Source: Corynebacterium incognita (GTDB lineage Bacteria; Actinomycetota; Actinomycetes; Mycobacteriales; Mycobacteriaceae). From it: a DNA stretch of 64,000 nt. A program made the position numbers and the translations under genes. Every line of letters begins with the position of its first letter. Positions within the stretch are counted from its first letter, which is position 1. The stretch is taken from contig NZ_CP059404.1 in the NCBI RefSeq assembly GCF_014217255.1, positions 1,736,001 through 1,800,000 on the forward strand, read 5' to 3'. Below, in pieces: positions 34,980-43,443 of this stretch. The notes under the pieces are model-generated. The model was not told where the DNA came from. It worked only from the letters and a program-made list of their open reading frames with translations, and ran no database searches.

Positions 34980-35040
34980 CCAATGTACTCGCTCTCATTG
35001 CCCGCCCCACTACGAGGGCTATGCGGTAGAAAAGACAAGT

Positions 35041-35721
35041 ATGACGAAGCAACACACGGAGTTGTCCGCCCTCCCCGGTGTGGGAAAGCCGGCCGCGCGT
35101 GCATTCGCTGAGGCGGGTTACGCGCATCTTGAGGCTCTCGACGGAGCGGATTACGCGGCGTTGCTGGCCCTCCACGGCGTCGGCAAGCGCGGCCTTGAGC
35201 GGGTGCAGGCGGCGCTGGTGGAGCGCGGTCTCAGCCTGAGCGGCGACGTTCCCGCGTCAGAAGATCGGTCGGGGACGTGGACGGTGGGCAATACCGGCCA
35301 ATCCGCCGCGGACATCAAGACACAGGCCGGTGACGAGCGCGACCTCGAGGAATACCTCGCCACGCTGTCCGAGCGGCGCTATGGCCACGCGCAGACCCTG
35401 CTTGACGTCTTCGGCCGCGCGACTGGCGAGGAACCGGTGCTGTGGGGGCCGTCCATGATTGGCTACGGCGAGGCCCACTACGTCTACGCCACCGGACGCG
35501 AGGGTGATACCTTCCGCGTTGGTTTCTCCCCACGCACAGCCAAGCTTTCGCTCTACGGCATCCAAGGCAGTAGCCGGTGGGACACACTCAGTGCGGTGCT
35601 GGGCAAGCACACCTCGTCAGTGTCGTGCGTGTACGTGAACAAGCCCGAGGACATTGACCTTGAAGTCCTCGAGGAGTTGATCCGAGCCGCGTGGGAGGAA
35701 GGACCCGGCGGTTGCGCCTAG
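35041..35721 (+). CDS. helix-hairpin-helix / DUF1801 fusion protein
   Basis: 226 residues. The N-terminal 60 residues have two helix-hairpin-helix-like units (LPGVGKPAARAFAEAG; LHGVGKRGLERVQAAL), typical of non-specific DNA binding. The rest is a DUF1801 domain (YGHAQTLLDVFGRATGEEPVLWGPSMIGYG … FRVGFSPRTAKLSLY). A TAGAAA -10-like box 8 nt before ATG 35041 suggests a leaderless transcript. Function unknown; the DNA-binding front is what makes it worth noting. Confidence 0.8.
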   Translation: MTKQHTELSALPGVGKPAARAFAEAGYAHLEALDGADYAALLALHGVGKRGLERVQAALVERGLSLSGDVPASEDRSGTWTVGNTGQSAADIKTQAGDERDLEEYLATLSERRYGHAQTLLDVFGRATGEEPVLWGPSMIGYGEAHYVYATGREGDTFRVGFSPRTAKLSLYGIQGSSRWDTLSAVLGKHTSSVSCVYVNKPEDIDLEVLEELIRAAWEEGPGGCA

Positions 35722-35739
35722 CGTGGCCGCGAGCCTTCT

Positions 35740-36450
35740 TCAGCGCTCGTCGCGGGCGGTAACCTTCTCACTCTGCGCGATGGACTCGAGCCGCTCCGCG
35801 GGTACGAGGCCGGTGACCACCACGGCGGAGCCGCCCGCGGCGAGGGGGACCAACACCGTCCGGTCGAAGTCGGCGTTGTTGGACCATCCGGTGCTGAGCA
35901 GGCGTTGCGACGCCCCGGCATCCGGGAACAGGGCCGGCAGTGGCGCGGTGGGGTAGGGGAAGTGGTCCCCGTAGAAGCGCACGGTGGGGCCGAAGTCAAT
36001 GGCGCCGGCGGGAAGCTCCCCGCCGGATTCCTCCACGCCGCGGCCAAAGGGATCGTCGGTGACCACCACGATGTCGGTAAACCCCGCGGCGTCGTAGTCT
36101 GCGAATTTATCGAGGCTGGTAAAACACACCCCAGAGTTCCCCGCGCCGGGCTCGTCTCGGTCCGCGCCGGCGGCAGGAGCGTCGTCAGCCGGGCCAAGCA
36201 GCGTGTAGGACACCTCCGCGGCGATAGCGCCGAGAGCCAACACGGCGGCTTGCCAGCTGACGGGCAGGTCGATGACCACCTTGTCACCGGCTTCCAAGTC
36301 CAGCTCCTCCTTGTAGAAATTGCCCACTTTGGCGGCCCAGTTGTCTAGGGTCTGCGCGGAGAAGTCTAGGCGCGAGCCTTGGGCCTCGTTATAGACGGTC
36401 AGGCGCGGGGTGCCCGGGTCGGCGGCAAGAAGGTGAGTGAGCAAGTCCAT
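35740..36450 (-). CDS. TIGR03089 family protein
   Basis: 236 residues, about half the length of an acyl-adenylate-forming enzyme. Motifs LTVYNEAQGSRLDFSAQTLDNWAAKV and GDKVVIDLPVSWQAAVLALGAI resemble the N-terminal part of that superfamily, but the ATP-binding P-loop and the C-terminal domain are missing. Known as TIGR03089 in Mycobacteriales, where it lies near cell-wall genes. Probably not an active ligase. GGGAGG overlaps the region just before ATG 36450. Confidence 0.82.
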   Translation of the reverse strand: MDLLTHLLAADPGTPRLTVYNEAQGSRLDFSAQTLDNWAAKVGNFYKEELDLEAGDKVVIDLPVSWQAAVLALGAIAAEVSYTLLGPADDAPAAGADRDEPGAGNSGVCFTSLDKFADYDAAGFTDIVVVTDDPFGRGVEESGGELPAGAIDFGPTVRFYGDHFPYPTAPLPALFPDAGASQRLLSTGWSNNADFDRTVLVPLAAGGSAVVVTGLVPAERLESIAQSEKVTARDER

Positions 36451-36563
36451 GCCTCCCCATCGTAAGGAAAACCGCCGCGGGGCGTCACGTATGCTCTAAG
36501 CGTTGCGTGCGAGGCGCGCGAAGCACATTCCACGAGCGGACAGTGAGTACATGGAGGGGCACG

Positions 36564-37436
36564 ATGTCGCCGACAACACCGCAACCGGGGCCCGCGGGTG
36601 CACCGGAGCGCTTCACCCGCATGTCCCATAAGGCGGCGGCGCAGGTCATCGCGCACTACTCCACGAGCTTTTCCTTAGCCACGTCGCTGCTCTCCCGCCG
36701 GGTGCGGCGCGACATCCGCAGCCTGTACGCGATGGTGCGTATCGCCGACGAAATCGTCGATGGCGCGGCGGCTGGAGCAAGTCCAGGGGACGTCTTGGAG
36801 CTTCTTGATGGCTACGAAGAGGCAGTCTTTGCTGCGTTGTCGCAGCCGTTGGTGACGGATCCCATCTTGCATGCCTTTGCGGACACGGCGCGGCGCTGCC
36901 GCTTTGATCCGGAACACCTGCGGGCCTTCTTCCGCTCCATGCGTGCGGATGCTGCTGGGAAGTCGGCCCCGCTGGGGGAGTATATCTACGGCTCCGCGGA
37001 AGTGATCGGCATGTTGTGCGTGGACGTGTTCATCGCAGAAGAGCAGTATTCCGCCGCACGGCGGGATGTCCTGGACGAAGGTGCCCGGCGTCTGGGCGCG
37101 GGCTTTCAGAAGGTGAATTTCTTGCGTGACATTGCCGACGATGAAGCCGGGCTCAACCGGGACTACCTGGCTGGGGCCGGACGGTTGGACGAGGGGCGCA
37201 AGCAGGAGCTGGTGAGTGAGATACGCGCTGATTTCGCGGCGGCGCGCGACACCATCGACGCGTTGCCCATGTCGGTGCGCGCCGGGGTGCACACTGCGCT
37301 GGGGATCTTCGAGGAACTCAACGACATGATTGACCGTACCCCAGCGGAGCAGCTGTACCACGAGCGGCTCAGCGTCCCACGGGCGCGTAAAGCCGTCCTG
37401 GCTCTGCGCGCGATGAGAGAAGCGGCGCGTCGCTAG
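36564..37436 (+). CDS. phytoene/squalene synthase family protein
   Basis: 290 residues. Both Asp-rich prenyl-diphosphate motifs are intact: DEIVD (about 66–70) and RDIADDEAGLNRDYL (about 191–205). The class makes phytoene, squalene or dehydrosqualene head-to-head from two prenyl diphosphates. No desaturase, prenyltransferase or cyclase is adjacent, so the product cannot be named. ATG 36564 has GGAGG 7 nt upstream; the frame opens earlier at 36507. Length is normal. Confidence 0.85.
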   Translation: MSPTTPQPGPAGAPERFTRMSHKAAAQVIAHYSTSFSLATSLLSRRVRRDIRSLYAMVRIADEIVDGAAAGASPGDVLELLDGYEEAVFAALSQPLVTDPILHAFADTARRCRFDPEHLRAFFRSMRADAAGKSAPLGEYIYGSAEVIGMLCVDVFIAEEQYSAARRDVLDEGARRLGAGFQKVNFLRDIADDEAGLNRDYLAGAGRLDEGRKQELVSEIRADFAAARDTIDALPMSVRAGVHTALGIFEELNDMIDRTPAEQLYHERLSVPRARKAVLALRAMREAARR

Positions 37437-37445
37437 TTGACGTCG

Positions 37446-39125
37446 CTAGTTAACGCAGCGCGGCCCGTCGCCGCCGGCGTCGATTTCGGGCGCGACCTTG
37501 GCGGTGCCGAAGTCGTTGCCCGGGGTGCCCACGGGGGCCTCGTCAGGCGTGGCGGAACCGGACTCCTCGGTCGAGCCTTCTGAATCTGGTTCGTCGGCCG
37601 TGGCGGACTGCTGGGCACTGTCGTCGGATGGTCCGGTGTAGTCGTCGGCCGTGACCACGATGAAGGTGGTGTCGTCCAACGCCGGGTTGGCGGTAATGGG
37701 GAGTCCACCCAGCGCCTTCGCTAGGGCGCTGGCGCGCTCGTCGTTGGCGTCGGCGGCCACCACCTGGCTCGTGGCGTAGATGCCCGGCTGAGCATTAGCG
37801 GTGCGGTCTACCTGGTAGCCCTTGGATTCCAGATGGCCACCCACTCCCGCGGCAAGGCCGCTGATGGAGCCCGCGTTGAGCACATGCACCTCAACGTCGT
37901 CGACGGTCGACGGGCTCGAGGACTGTGCAGCCTCCTGCGAAGAAGACGCCGCAGCGGATTCGGAGGCCTCGGCGGCGGTGAGCGTGAGCTCGTCCATGAA
38001 ATCGTGCACCTCCGCCTTGTCGACGGTCACGATGGATTCGCCGAAGTCGCCCGTGCCGTCCACGCTGGTGACCGGAATGGTGGTGAAGGTGACGTTGCCA
38101 CCGGCCAGGTTGGACAGCTGGGAGGCAAAGTTCATGATGTCCCAGTTTTCGTCGATGACCACGGACCGTTCCACGGCTTGGCCGATCTTGCCCAGCTTCG
38201 AGGGGTTGGTCAGGGTGTCGGTGGCCAAGGCCTTGTTGACCAAGGAGGCCATGAAGGCCTGCTGGCGGACGATGCGATCGAAGTCGCCGCGAGGCAGCCC
38301 GTAGCGCTGGCGGACAAAGGCAAGCGCCTCCGCGCCGTTGATGGTCTGGCGGCCCTTCTTGAACTTCGCGCCGGACATCTCATCGTCCACGTCATCATTG
38401 AGACAGACGTCCACGCCACCCACGGCCTCAGTGAGCAGGGTGAAGCCCAGCAGGCCCACTTCCGCGTAGTGGTCGATGTCGATGCCGGTGAGGTCGGTGA
38501 CCTGAGCGATGAGCGCGGCACGACCGTCTTCGGTGCTGCGCTGCTCGATCTCCTTCTCAGAAAGACCAGCGCCGTCTCCTTCATCAGCCCTCTTTTCTGC
38601 CTCAAGCTTGTCCTTGAGCTCCGCCTTGTGGGCGGAGAAGACACCGTTAATCTTCATGTTGCCCAGGTCCGGGTCCTTGACGTAGGTGTCGCGGGGAATG
38701 GACACGGCAGTCGCTCGCGAACCGTCGTTAGGCACGCGGATGAGCATCACTGTGTCGGTATTGTGCTCGCCGTCGGAAATACCCGCGTGGAGCTGCGCCA
38801 ATTCTTCCTCGGACAGGGGGTTGCCCTGGGCGTCGGTACGCGAATCCGAACCCACCAACAAGATGTCGACCGCACCGTCAGGAGCTTGCCCGTGCTTAAA
38901 ACCCGAACCGCCCAGATTGAGGTTGGATGCGGAAGCTACCTCGTTGCCCAAGCGCCCCACGGCGAAGTAGCCCATGCCGGATACCAGCAGCACGAGGACA
39001 GACAGCACTGTAATGACGCCCTTGAGCGGGGCGGGGCCAGCCTGCTTGATCTTCGGTGCAAGCGCGGGCGCGGCTTGGATGTCGCGGGAAGCGCGGGGAC
39101 GTGGCTCGTTGACGGGTTCGTTCAC
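37446..39125 (-). CDS. lcpA: LytR–CpsA–Psr family cell-wall polymer transferase
   Basis: 559 residues: short cytoplasmic basic N-terminus, one membrane helix (about 36–56), LCP domain (about 85–355, with LLVGSDSRTDAQG, RATAVSIPRDTYV, and AFVRQRYGLPRGDFDR), then a LytR_C domain (about 400–500) and an acidic low-complexity tail. LCP enzymes attach arabinogalactan to peptidoglycan outside the membrane. It is divergent from wbbL, which builds the arabinogalactan linker; the same pair is lcpA–wbbL in C. glutamicum. GTG start. Confidence 0.9.
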   Translation of the reverse strand: MNEPVNEPRPRASRDIQAAPALAPKIKQAGPAPLKGVITVLSVLVLLVSGMGYFAVGRLGNEVASASNLNLGGSGFKHGQAPDGAVDILLVGSDSRTDAQGNPLSEEELAQLHAGISDGEHNTDTVMLIRVPNDGSRATAVSIPRDTYVKDPDLGNMKINGVFSAHKAELKDKLEAEKRADEGDGAGLSEKEIEQRSTEDGRAALIAQVTDLTGIDIDHYAEVGLLGFTLLTEAVGGVDVCLNDDVDDEMSGAKFKKGRQTINGAEALAFVRQRYGLPRGDFDRIVRQQAFMASLVNKALATDTLTNPSKLGKIGQAVERSVVIDENWDIMNFASQLSNLAGGNVTFTTIPVTSVDGTGDFGESIVTVDKAEVHDFMDELTLTAAEASESAAASSSQEAAQSSSPSTVDDVEVHVLNAGSISGLAAGVGGHLESKGYQVDRTANAQPGIYATSQVVAADANDERASALAKALGGLPITANPALDDTTFIVVTADDYTGPSDDSAQQSATADEPDSEGSTEESGSATPDEAPVGTPGNDFGTAKVAPEIDAGGDGPRCVN

Positions 39126-39387
39126 GGTGGATTCTTCTATTGTCGATGGGGCAGAAGTGGAATCTTCTTAGTGTTGCAGGGGGGACAGAGGTAACGGTTT
39201 CAATGGATGAAACGAAACATAAGGATCGGAAACGATAACTCTTGGAGTCTAGCGGGCAGGGCGCGCTCCGATCCACTAGAAACCGGCAAACGAGAAAAGT
39301 TTCACCCGATCGGTGGCCGGGATGACGCGCGCAGCGTGGTGTTGCAGCAGCCGGAATGTGCCCGGGGTGGGTAGGGTAAGTGCCATT
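39126..39387. promoter_or_regulatory. divergent lcpA/wbbL control region
   Basis: 262 bp, AT-richer than its neighbours, with a short inverted repeat GTTTCA-ATGGA-TGAAAC (39197–39213) next to a second GAAAC copy. TAGGGT (39372–39377) lies 10 nt before the wbbL GTG. No gene seen. Confidence 0.4.
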
Positions 39388-40365
39388 GTGAATGACAACA
39401 AAGAGCTCCCAGTGGCCCCTATCGCAGTAGTGACGGTCACCTACTCCCCAGGAAAGTACCTGGGGCAGTTCCTGGACAGCGTCCCCGGCGCGACGACCGC
39501 GGGCGCTTATGTAGTCCTTGCGGATAACGGTTCTACCGACGGCGTCCCGGAGGCTGCGGCCGCGGCCCACGACTGGGTGGAGTTCTTAGCCACGGGCGGG
39601 AACCTCGGCTATGGCGGAGGAATGAACGCTGGTGTGCGGCGCTTGCGGGAGCTTCGCGACGCCGGGAAAGTGGACCCCGACTTCGTCCTCATCACCAACC
39701 CGGATGTGACCTTCACCCCAGGCGCGATTGATGACCTCATTGATTGCGCCCGACGGTGGCCGCAGGCAGCTGCGGTGGGGCCGCGCATCGTGGAACCAGA
39801 CGGCTCCAACTACCCGTCCGCACGGGCAGTGCCCACTCTCGTCACGGGGATTGGCCACGCGTTGTTTTCTACGGTGTGGCCGGGTAACCCGTGGACTAAG
39901 GCTTACCGCGACGACGAGGACATGTCCCGTGAGCGTCCCGCCGGCTGGCTCTCCGGTTCGTGCGTGTTGGTGCGCTGGGATGCGTTTGAAGCCATTGGTG
40001 GTTTTGATGAGCGTTATTTCATGTACCTGGAAGACGTTGACCTAGGTGATCGCTTCCATCGCGCCGGCTACCTCAATGTCTTTTGCCCCGGGGCAGTTAT
40101 CACCCATGAGAAGGGGCATTCCACGGAAGCTCACTCGGGCAAGATGCTGCGTGCCCACCATGATTCCGCCTATCGCTTTCAGGCCGATCGGCACCCGGCG
40201 TGGTGGCAGGCGCCCATCCGGTGGGCCATCAAAGGCGGGCTGATGCTGCGCGCCGTGCTGACTGTGGCGCGGGTGCGCAATGCTAAGCGCGCTGGGGCGC
40301 GCGGCCGCGTTCCCGTCGGTGGGGCAACGGGTATGACCACGCTCGCGGGGCGCGACGTCGCCTAG
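39388..40365 (+). CDS. wbbL: rhamnosyltransferase WbbL (arabinogalactan linker)
   Basis: 325 residues, GT2 family. Motifs: VVTVTYSPGKYLGQFL, LADNGSTDG, LITNPDVTF, and RYFMYLEDVDLGDR, matching the M. tuberculosis WbbL pattern closely. It adds L-rhamnose to decaprenyl-diphosphoryl-GlcNAc, completing the linker that joins arabinogalactan to peptidoglycan; the step is essential in mycobacteria. GTG start 39388 with no clear ribosome site. Upstream of the guanylyltransferase gene in the same direction, as in Rv3265c–Rv3264c. Confidence 0.9.
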   Translation: MNDNKELPVAPIAVVTVTYSPGKYLGQFLDSVPGATTAGAYVVLADNGSTDGVPEAAAAAHDWVEFLATGGNLGYGGGMNAGVRRLRELRDAGKVDPDFVLITNPDVTFTPGAIDDLIDCARRWPQAAAVGPRIVEPDGSNYPSARAVPTLVTGIGHALFSTVWPGNPWTKAYRDDEDMSRERPAGWLSGSCVLVRWDAFEAIGGFDERYFMYLEDVDLGDRFHRAGYLNVFCPGAVITHEKGHSTEAHSGKMLRAHHDSAYRFQADRHPAWWQAPIRWAIKGGLMLRAVLTVARVRNAKRAGARGRVPVGGATGMTTLAGRDVA

Positions 40366-40500
40366 CGGCGCAGTCTGACCGCGCATTAGGGCCTAAGTGC
40401 TGCGGGGAAGTGCTGACATGCTGGGGTGTCGCCCACCAGAATCCGCGAAGGGTGAGCATAGAATCACGATGAGAATCTTTTGAGGAAAGGGCACGACGAG

Positions 40501-41622
40501 ATGAATGAACGCGCGCAGGATGCGGCGCTGGCGGCAGACGGTGCCGTCGCCACCAAAGATGTTGATGCAGTGATTCTGGTGGGTGGCCGGGGCACCCGCC
40601 TGCGGCCGCTCACCATCGGTACGCCAAAGCCGATGCTGCAGACCGCAGGCCACCCTTTCCTGCAGCACCTGTTGGCGCGTATTAAGGCCGCGGGCATCAC
40701 CCACGTGGTCATGTCCACCTCGTACAAGGCCGAGGTCTTTGAGGAGTACTTCGGTGACGGCTCCGAGATGGGTCTCGACATCGAATACGTCGTGGAGGAA
40801 GAAGCCCTTGGCACCGGTGGCGGTATTCGCAACGTCTACGATCACCTGCGTCACGACACCGTGATGGTGTTTAATGGTGACGTTTTGTCCGGCATGGACT
40901 TGGATGGCATCCTGGACACCCATTTGAGCAAGGATGCAGATTTGACCATGCACCTGCTGCGCGTGTCGGATCCGCGCGCGTTTGGTTGCGTGCCTACCGA
41001 CGCCGAAGGCAGGGTCACGGCCTTCCTGGAAAAGACGGAGGATCCGCCAACCGATCAGATCAACGCTGGCTGCTACGTGTTCAAGAAGGACCTCATCGCC
41101 ACCATTCCGACGGGGCGCGCGGTCTCCGTGGAACGCGAGACGTTCCCGGCAGTGCTGGAAGAGGGTAAGCGTTTCTACGGTCACGTGGACAACTCTTACT
41201 GGCGTGACATGGGCCGCCCGGATGACTTCGTGCAGGGCTCTTCAGACCTGGTGCGCGGAATCGCGCCGTCGCCGCTTCTCGACGGCGAGCGCGGCGAGGC
41301 CCTCGTAGATCCTTCCGCTGGCGTGGCGGGCGGCGTGTTGCTCTTGGGAGGCACCTCGGTGGGGCGCGGCGCGCAGATTGGTGCGGGCTGCCGCTTGGAC
41401 GGCACCGTGGTGTTCGACGGGGTCACCATCGAGCCTGGTGCTGTCATCCAGGATTCGATTATCGCGGCGGGCGCCGTGGTTGGTGCTAACGCCCGCATCC
41501 GCGGTTGCGTTATTGGCGAGGGTGCACACATCGGCGCGCGTTGCGAGCTCCAGGACGGCATGCGCGTATGGCCGGGCGTGGACATCCCGGATGGCGGCGT
41601 CCGCTTCTCTCCTGACGCATAG
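40501..41622 (+). CDS. mannose-1-phosphate guanylyltransferase-type nucleotidyltransferase
   Basis: 373 residues. N-terminal nucleotidyltransferase (VILVGGRGTRLRPLT, TPKPMLQTAGHPFL, FNGDVLSGMDL) and a C-terminal left-handed beta-helix (repeats GVTIEPGAVIQDSI, GAVVGANARIRGCV). The orthologue Rv3264c (ManB) makes GDP-mannose; sequence alone does not exclude a glucose-1-phosphate thymidylyltransferase-like activity (it is sometimes called rmlA2). Here the nearby pmmA and manA argue for GDP-mannose. ATG 40501 chosen; AGGAAAGG lies about 10 nt upstream. Confidence 0.88.
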   Translation: MNERAQDAALAADGAVATKDVDAVILVGGRGTRLRPLTIGTPKPMLQTAGHPFLQHLLARIKAAGITHVVMSTSYKAEVFEEYFGDGSEMGLDIEYVVEEEALGTGGGIRNVYDHLRHDTVMVFNGDVLSGMDLDGILDTHLSKDADLTMHLLRVSDPRAFGCVPTDAEGRVTAFLEKTEDPPTDQINAGCYVFKKDLIATIPTGRAVSVERETFPAVLEEGKRFYGHVDNSYWRDMGRPDDFVQGSSDLVRGIAPSPLLDGERGEALVDPSAGVAGGVLLLGGTSVGRGAQIGAGCRLDGTVVFDGVTIEPGAVIQDSIIAAGAVVGANARIRGCVIGEGAHIGARCELQDGMRVWPGVDIPDGGVRFSPDA

Positions 41623-41957
41623 GCCTCTTGGCGCAGGCGAGCCAGCGGCACGTGGGTCCGAAAACTCTTTGAGGGGACGCGGTGTGCGCGACACGCCGAT
41701 AGACCTTGGGATTAGTTAGACCACACTATTCCACCTACTACATGTAGTGCCCCCGCCCTTTACCCCCGGCGGGGGAGGGTTGGGGCTGGTGTGACTGGTG
41801 TGAAACTTAGCTTGGCTTTTACCTGTGAGGGTTCTCAATTCGACGGTTCTGGGTTGACGATATTTAGTGATCCAGTGTGTAATCACATCAGTGTAAGAAA
41901 CACACCGACAACAAATCGTTATCAACTAAGAAACCAACTACGGAGAGAGGAACCAGC
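41623..41957 (+). promoter_or_regulatory. 335-bp whiB2 upstream region with promoter, palindrome and hairpin
   Basis: Three items. A 12-bp palindrome ACTACATGTAGT (41737–41748), with a near copy at 47594–47610. A hairpin CCCCCGCC (41750–41757)/GGCGGGGG (41768–41775) that may end the preceding transcript. A good promoter, -35 TTGACG (41854–41859), 18 bp, -10 TGTAAT (41878–41883), giving a leader of about 65 nt to the whiB2 GTG. No gene seen. Confidence 0.65.
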
Positions 41958-42257
41958 GTGGATCAGATGCCAAATAACGCTATTCTCCGTGGCGGTGCTG
42001 CTGCAGAGATGTCGCTCGATGAACTCTTTGGTGCCGTCGAGCAGGAGTGGCAAGACCAAGCACTGTGTGCACAGACGGACCCGGATGCTTTCTTCCCGGA
42101 AAAGGGTGGATCTACTCGCGAGGCCAAGCGGATTTGCCAGGCCTGTGCAGTGCGGGACGAGTGCTTGGAATATGCCCTGGAGCATGACGAGCGCTTTGGC
42201 ATTTGGGGTGGCCTGAGCGATCGTGAGCGCCGCCGCCTGAAGCGGGAAATCGGCTAA
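41958..42257 (+). CDS. whiB2: WhiB2/WhcD-type iron–sulfur regulator
   Basis: 99 residues. The four cluster cysteines are C37, C60, C63 and C69 (C-x22-C-x2-C-x5-C), followed by the turn GIWGG and the basic tail RRRLKR. WhiB2 (WhcD in Corynebacterium) is tied to cell division and septation. GTG 41958 follows GGAGAGAGGAA. Placement between the mannose-1-phosphate guanylyltransferase and pmmA genes matches Rv3260c. Confidence 0.92.
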   Translation: MDQMPNNAILRGGAAAEMSLDELFGAVEQEWQDQALCAQTDPDAFFPEKGGSTREAKRICQACAVRDECLEYALEHDERFGIWGGLSDRERRRLKREIG

Positions 42258-42276
42258 ATAGTTTTTCGTTAAACAG

Positions 42277-42750
42277 CTACCAAGCGAAGTGTGGATCCAC
42301 GTCTTGGGGATCGATGTTGAGGTAGTTGGCAACTAACACGGTGAGAACCGTGGACAGTACGTCAGCGCGCTCTTCCAGAGTGGTGCAGCGTTGTTCAATG
42401 GGCATGCGGAACAAAACGAGCCGCGCCCTCGTGGGCCGCCCCTGGGAGTCAATGCCCGCAGGTAGGACACGACCGAGGGGAACGGGGCCATCCGCCACGA
42501 TTTCGTCGGGCGTGACGGTCATATCTACGCTTAGTTGCATGCGCGGCACGGTATCCACGGCGAGGTCGAGCCCGCTGAGTTGCTCCGCAAAAGCATTGTG
42601 GATAGGTGCGTAGGCCTCGAGCGCAGCCATGTCGAATTTTTGGGCACGCGAACGATAGCGCGGGGTTTGCTCGGGAAGCACGGGGCCGCGCAGTCCCCGG
42701 CCGCGGCGGTTGCGGTGCGGGCGGATGTGGTGGCGCGGGCTGGCTGGCAT
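42277..42750 (-). CDS. zincin-family (DUF1025-like) protein without the HExxH motif
   Basis: 157 residues, orthologous in position and sequence to Rv3259 (LRGPVLPEQTPRYRSRAQKFDMAALEAYAPI; VADGPVPLGRVLPAGID; RARLVLFRMPIEQRC). Where PF06262 zincins have VLHEIGHHFG, this protein reads TVLTVLVANYLNIDP, so the zinc site is absent. It may be a structural remnant of a peptidase with a new role. ATG 42750 chosen because a TACAAT box lies 7 nt upstream on the minus strand. Confidence 0.8.
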   Translation of the reverse strand: MPASPRHHIRPHRNRRGRGLRGPVLPEQTPRYRSRAQKFDMAALEAYAPIHNAFAEQLSGLDLAVDTVPRMQLSVDMTVTPDEIVADGPVPLGRVLPAGIDSQGRPTRARLVLFRMPIEQRCTTLEERADVLSTVLTVLVANYLNIDPQDVDPHFAW

Positions 42751-42841
42751 GCCTGTGATTGTAGGGCGGACCATGGCTCGGTTGGCGGCATGGCGCGCCG
42801 ATCTGTCCAAACTCTCAATTGTCGGTTTAGACTTACCCACT
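42751..42841. promoter_or_regulatory. divergent leaderless promoters
   Basis: Minus strand: TACAAT (42763–42758) 7 nt before ATG 42750. Plus strand: TAGACT (42828–42833) 8 nt before GTG 42842. Neither gene has a ribosome site, so both are probably leaderless. Confidence 0.6.
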
Positions 42842-43309
42842 GTGAGTCACCTTCCCGATCAGAACCCTCGTCGCTGTTCCCGCCCCGGTTGCAACAGGTT
42901 AGCCGTGGCGACCTTGACCTATGCCTATGCTGATCAAACCGCGGTCATCGGTCCGCTCATTCAGGAAAACAACCCGCACAGCTGGGATCTTTGCGAAACT
43001 CACAGCGCGCGCATTACCGCGCCCAAAAACTGGGAACTGGTGCGAGTTAAAGCTGTCGAGATCGAAGATGATGACGATCTTCTCGCTTTGGCACAAGCGG
43101 TGCGTGAGGACGGCCGTGTCACCACGGGACTCGTCGACGGGCTCGATGCGGGCAGCGGGGACGACGTTATCGACTACGGGGCCGCTAACTTCGACGCGGC
43201 GGACCCAGACAACTCCAACCACCCCGTGTTCCGCACCCGTCGTGTCGCGGATGAGAAAATCCGCCGCCGGGCCCACCTCAAAGTCGTTGCAGATGACGCT
43301 GATGCGTAG
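42842..43309 (+). CDS. DUF3499 family protein
   Basis: 155 residues, orthologue of Rv3258c. N-terminal Cys pair (RRCSRPGCNRLAVATLTY) and WDLCETHSARITAP (Cys/His) suggest a small zinc-binding domain; the C-terminal part is acidic, with a basic end (DEKIRRRAHLKVV). Function unknown. GTG start set by the -10 box spacing and by homologues that begin near PRRCSRPGC. Confidence 0.85.
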   Translation: MSHLPDQNPRRCSRPGCNRLAVATLTYAYADQTAVIGPLIQENNPHSWDLCETHSARITAPKNWELVRVKAVEIEDDDDLLALAQAVREDGRVTTGLVDGLDAGSGDDVIDYGAANFDAADPDNSNHPVFRTRRVADEKIRRRAHLKVVADDADA

Positions 43310-43430
43310 CTGGCCCAGTGACGGGTAGCCCAGCGGCCTCACCCCCGGCGACGCAGTGGCGGGTGCTGCCCGCCCCAAGGGGGGGTAGCGTGCGTGCACA
43401 GGTTAACGGGCCGGGCCCGGGAAATGCCGG

Positions 43431-43443
43431 TAAAGTTTAAGGC
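43431..43443 (+). promoter_or_regulatory. leaderless promoter of pmmA
   Basis: TAAAGT (43431–43436) lies 7 nt before ATG 43444, with no ribosome site. Confidence 0.5.
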
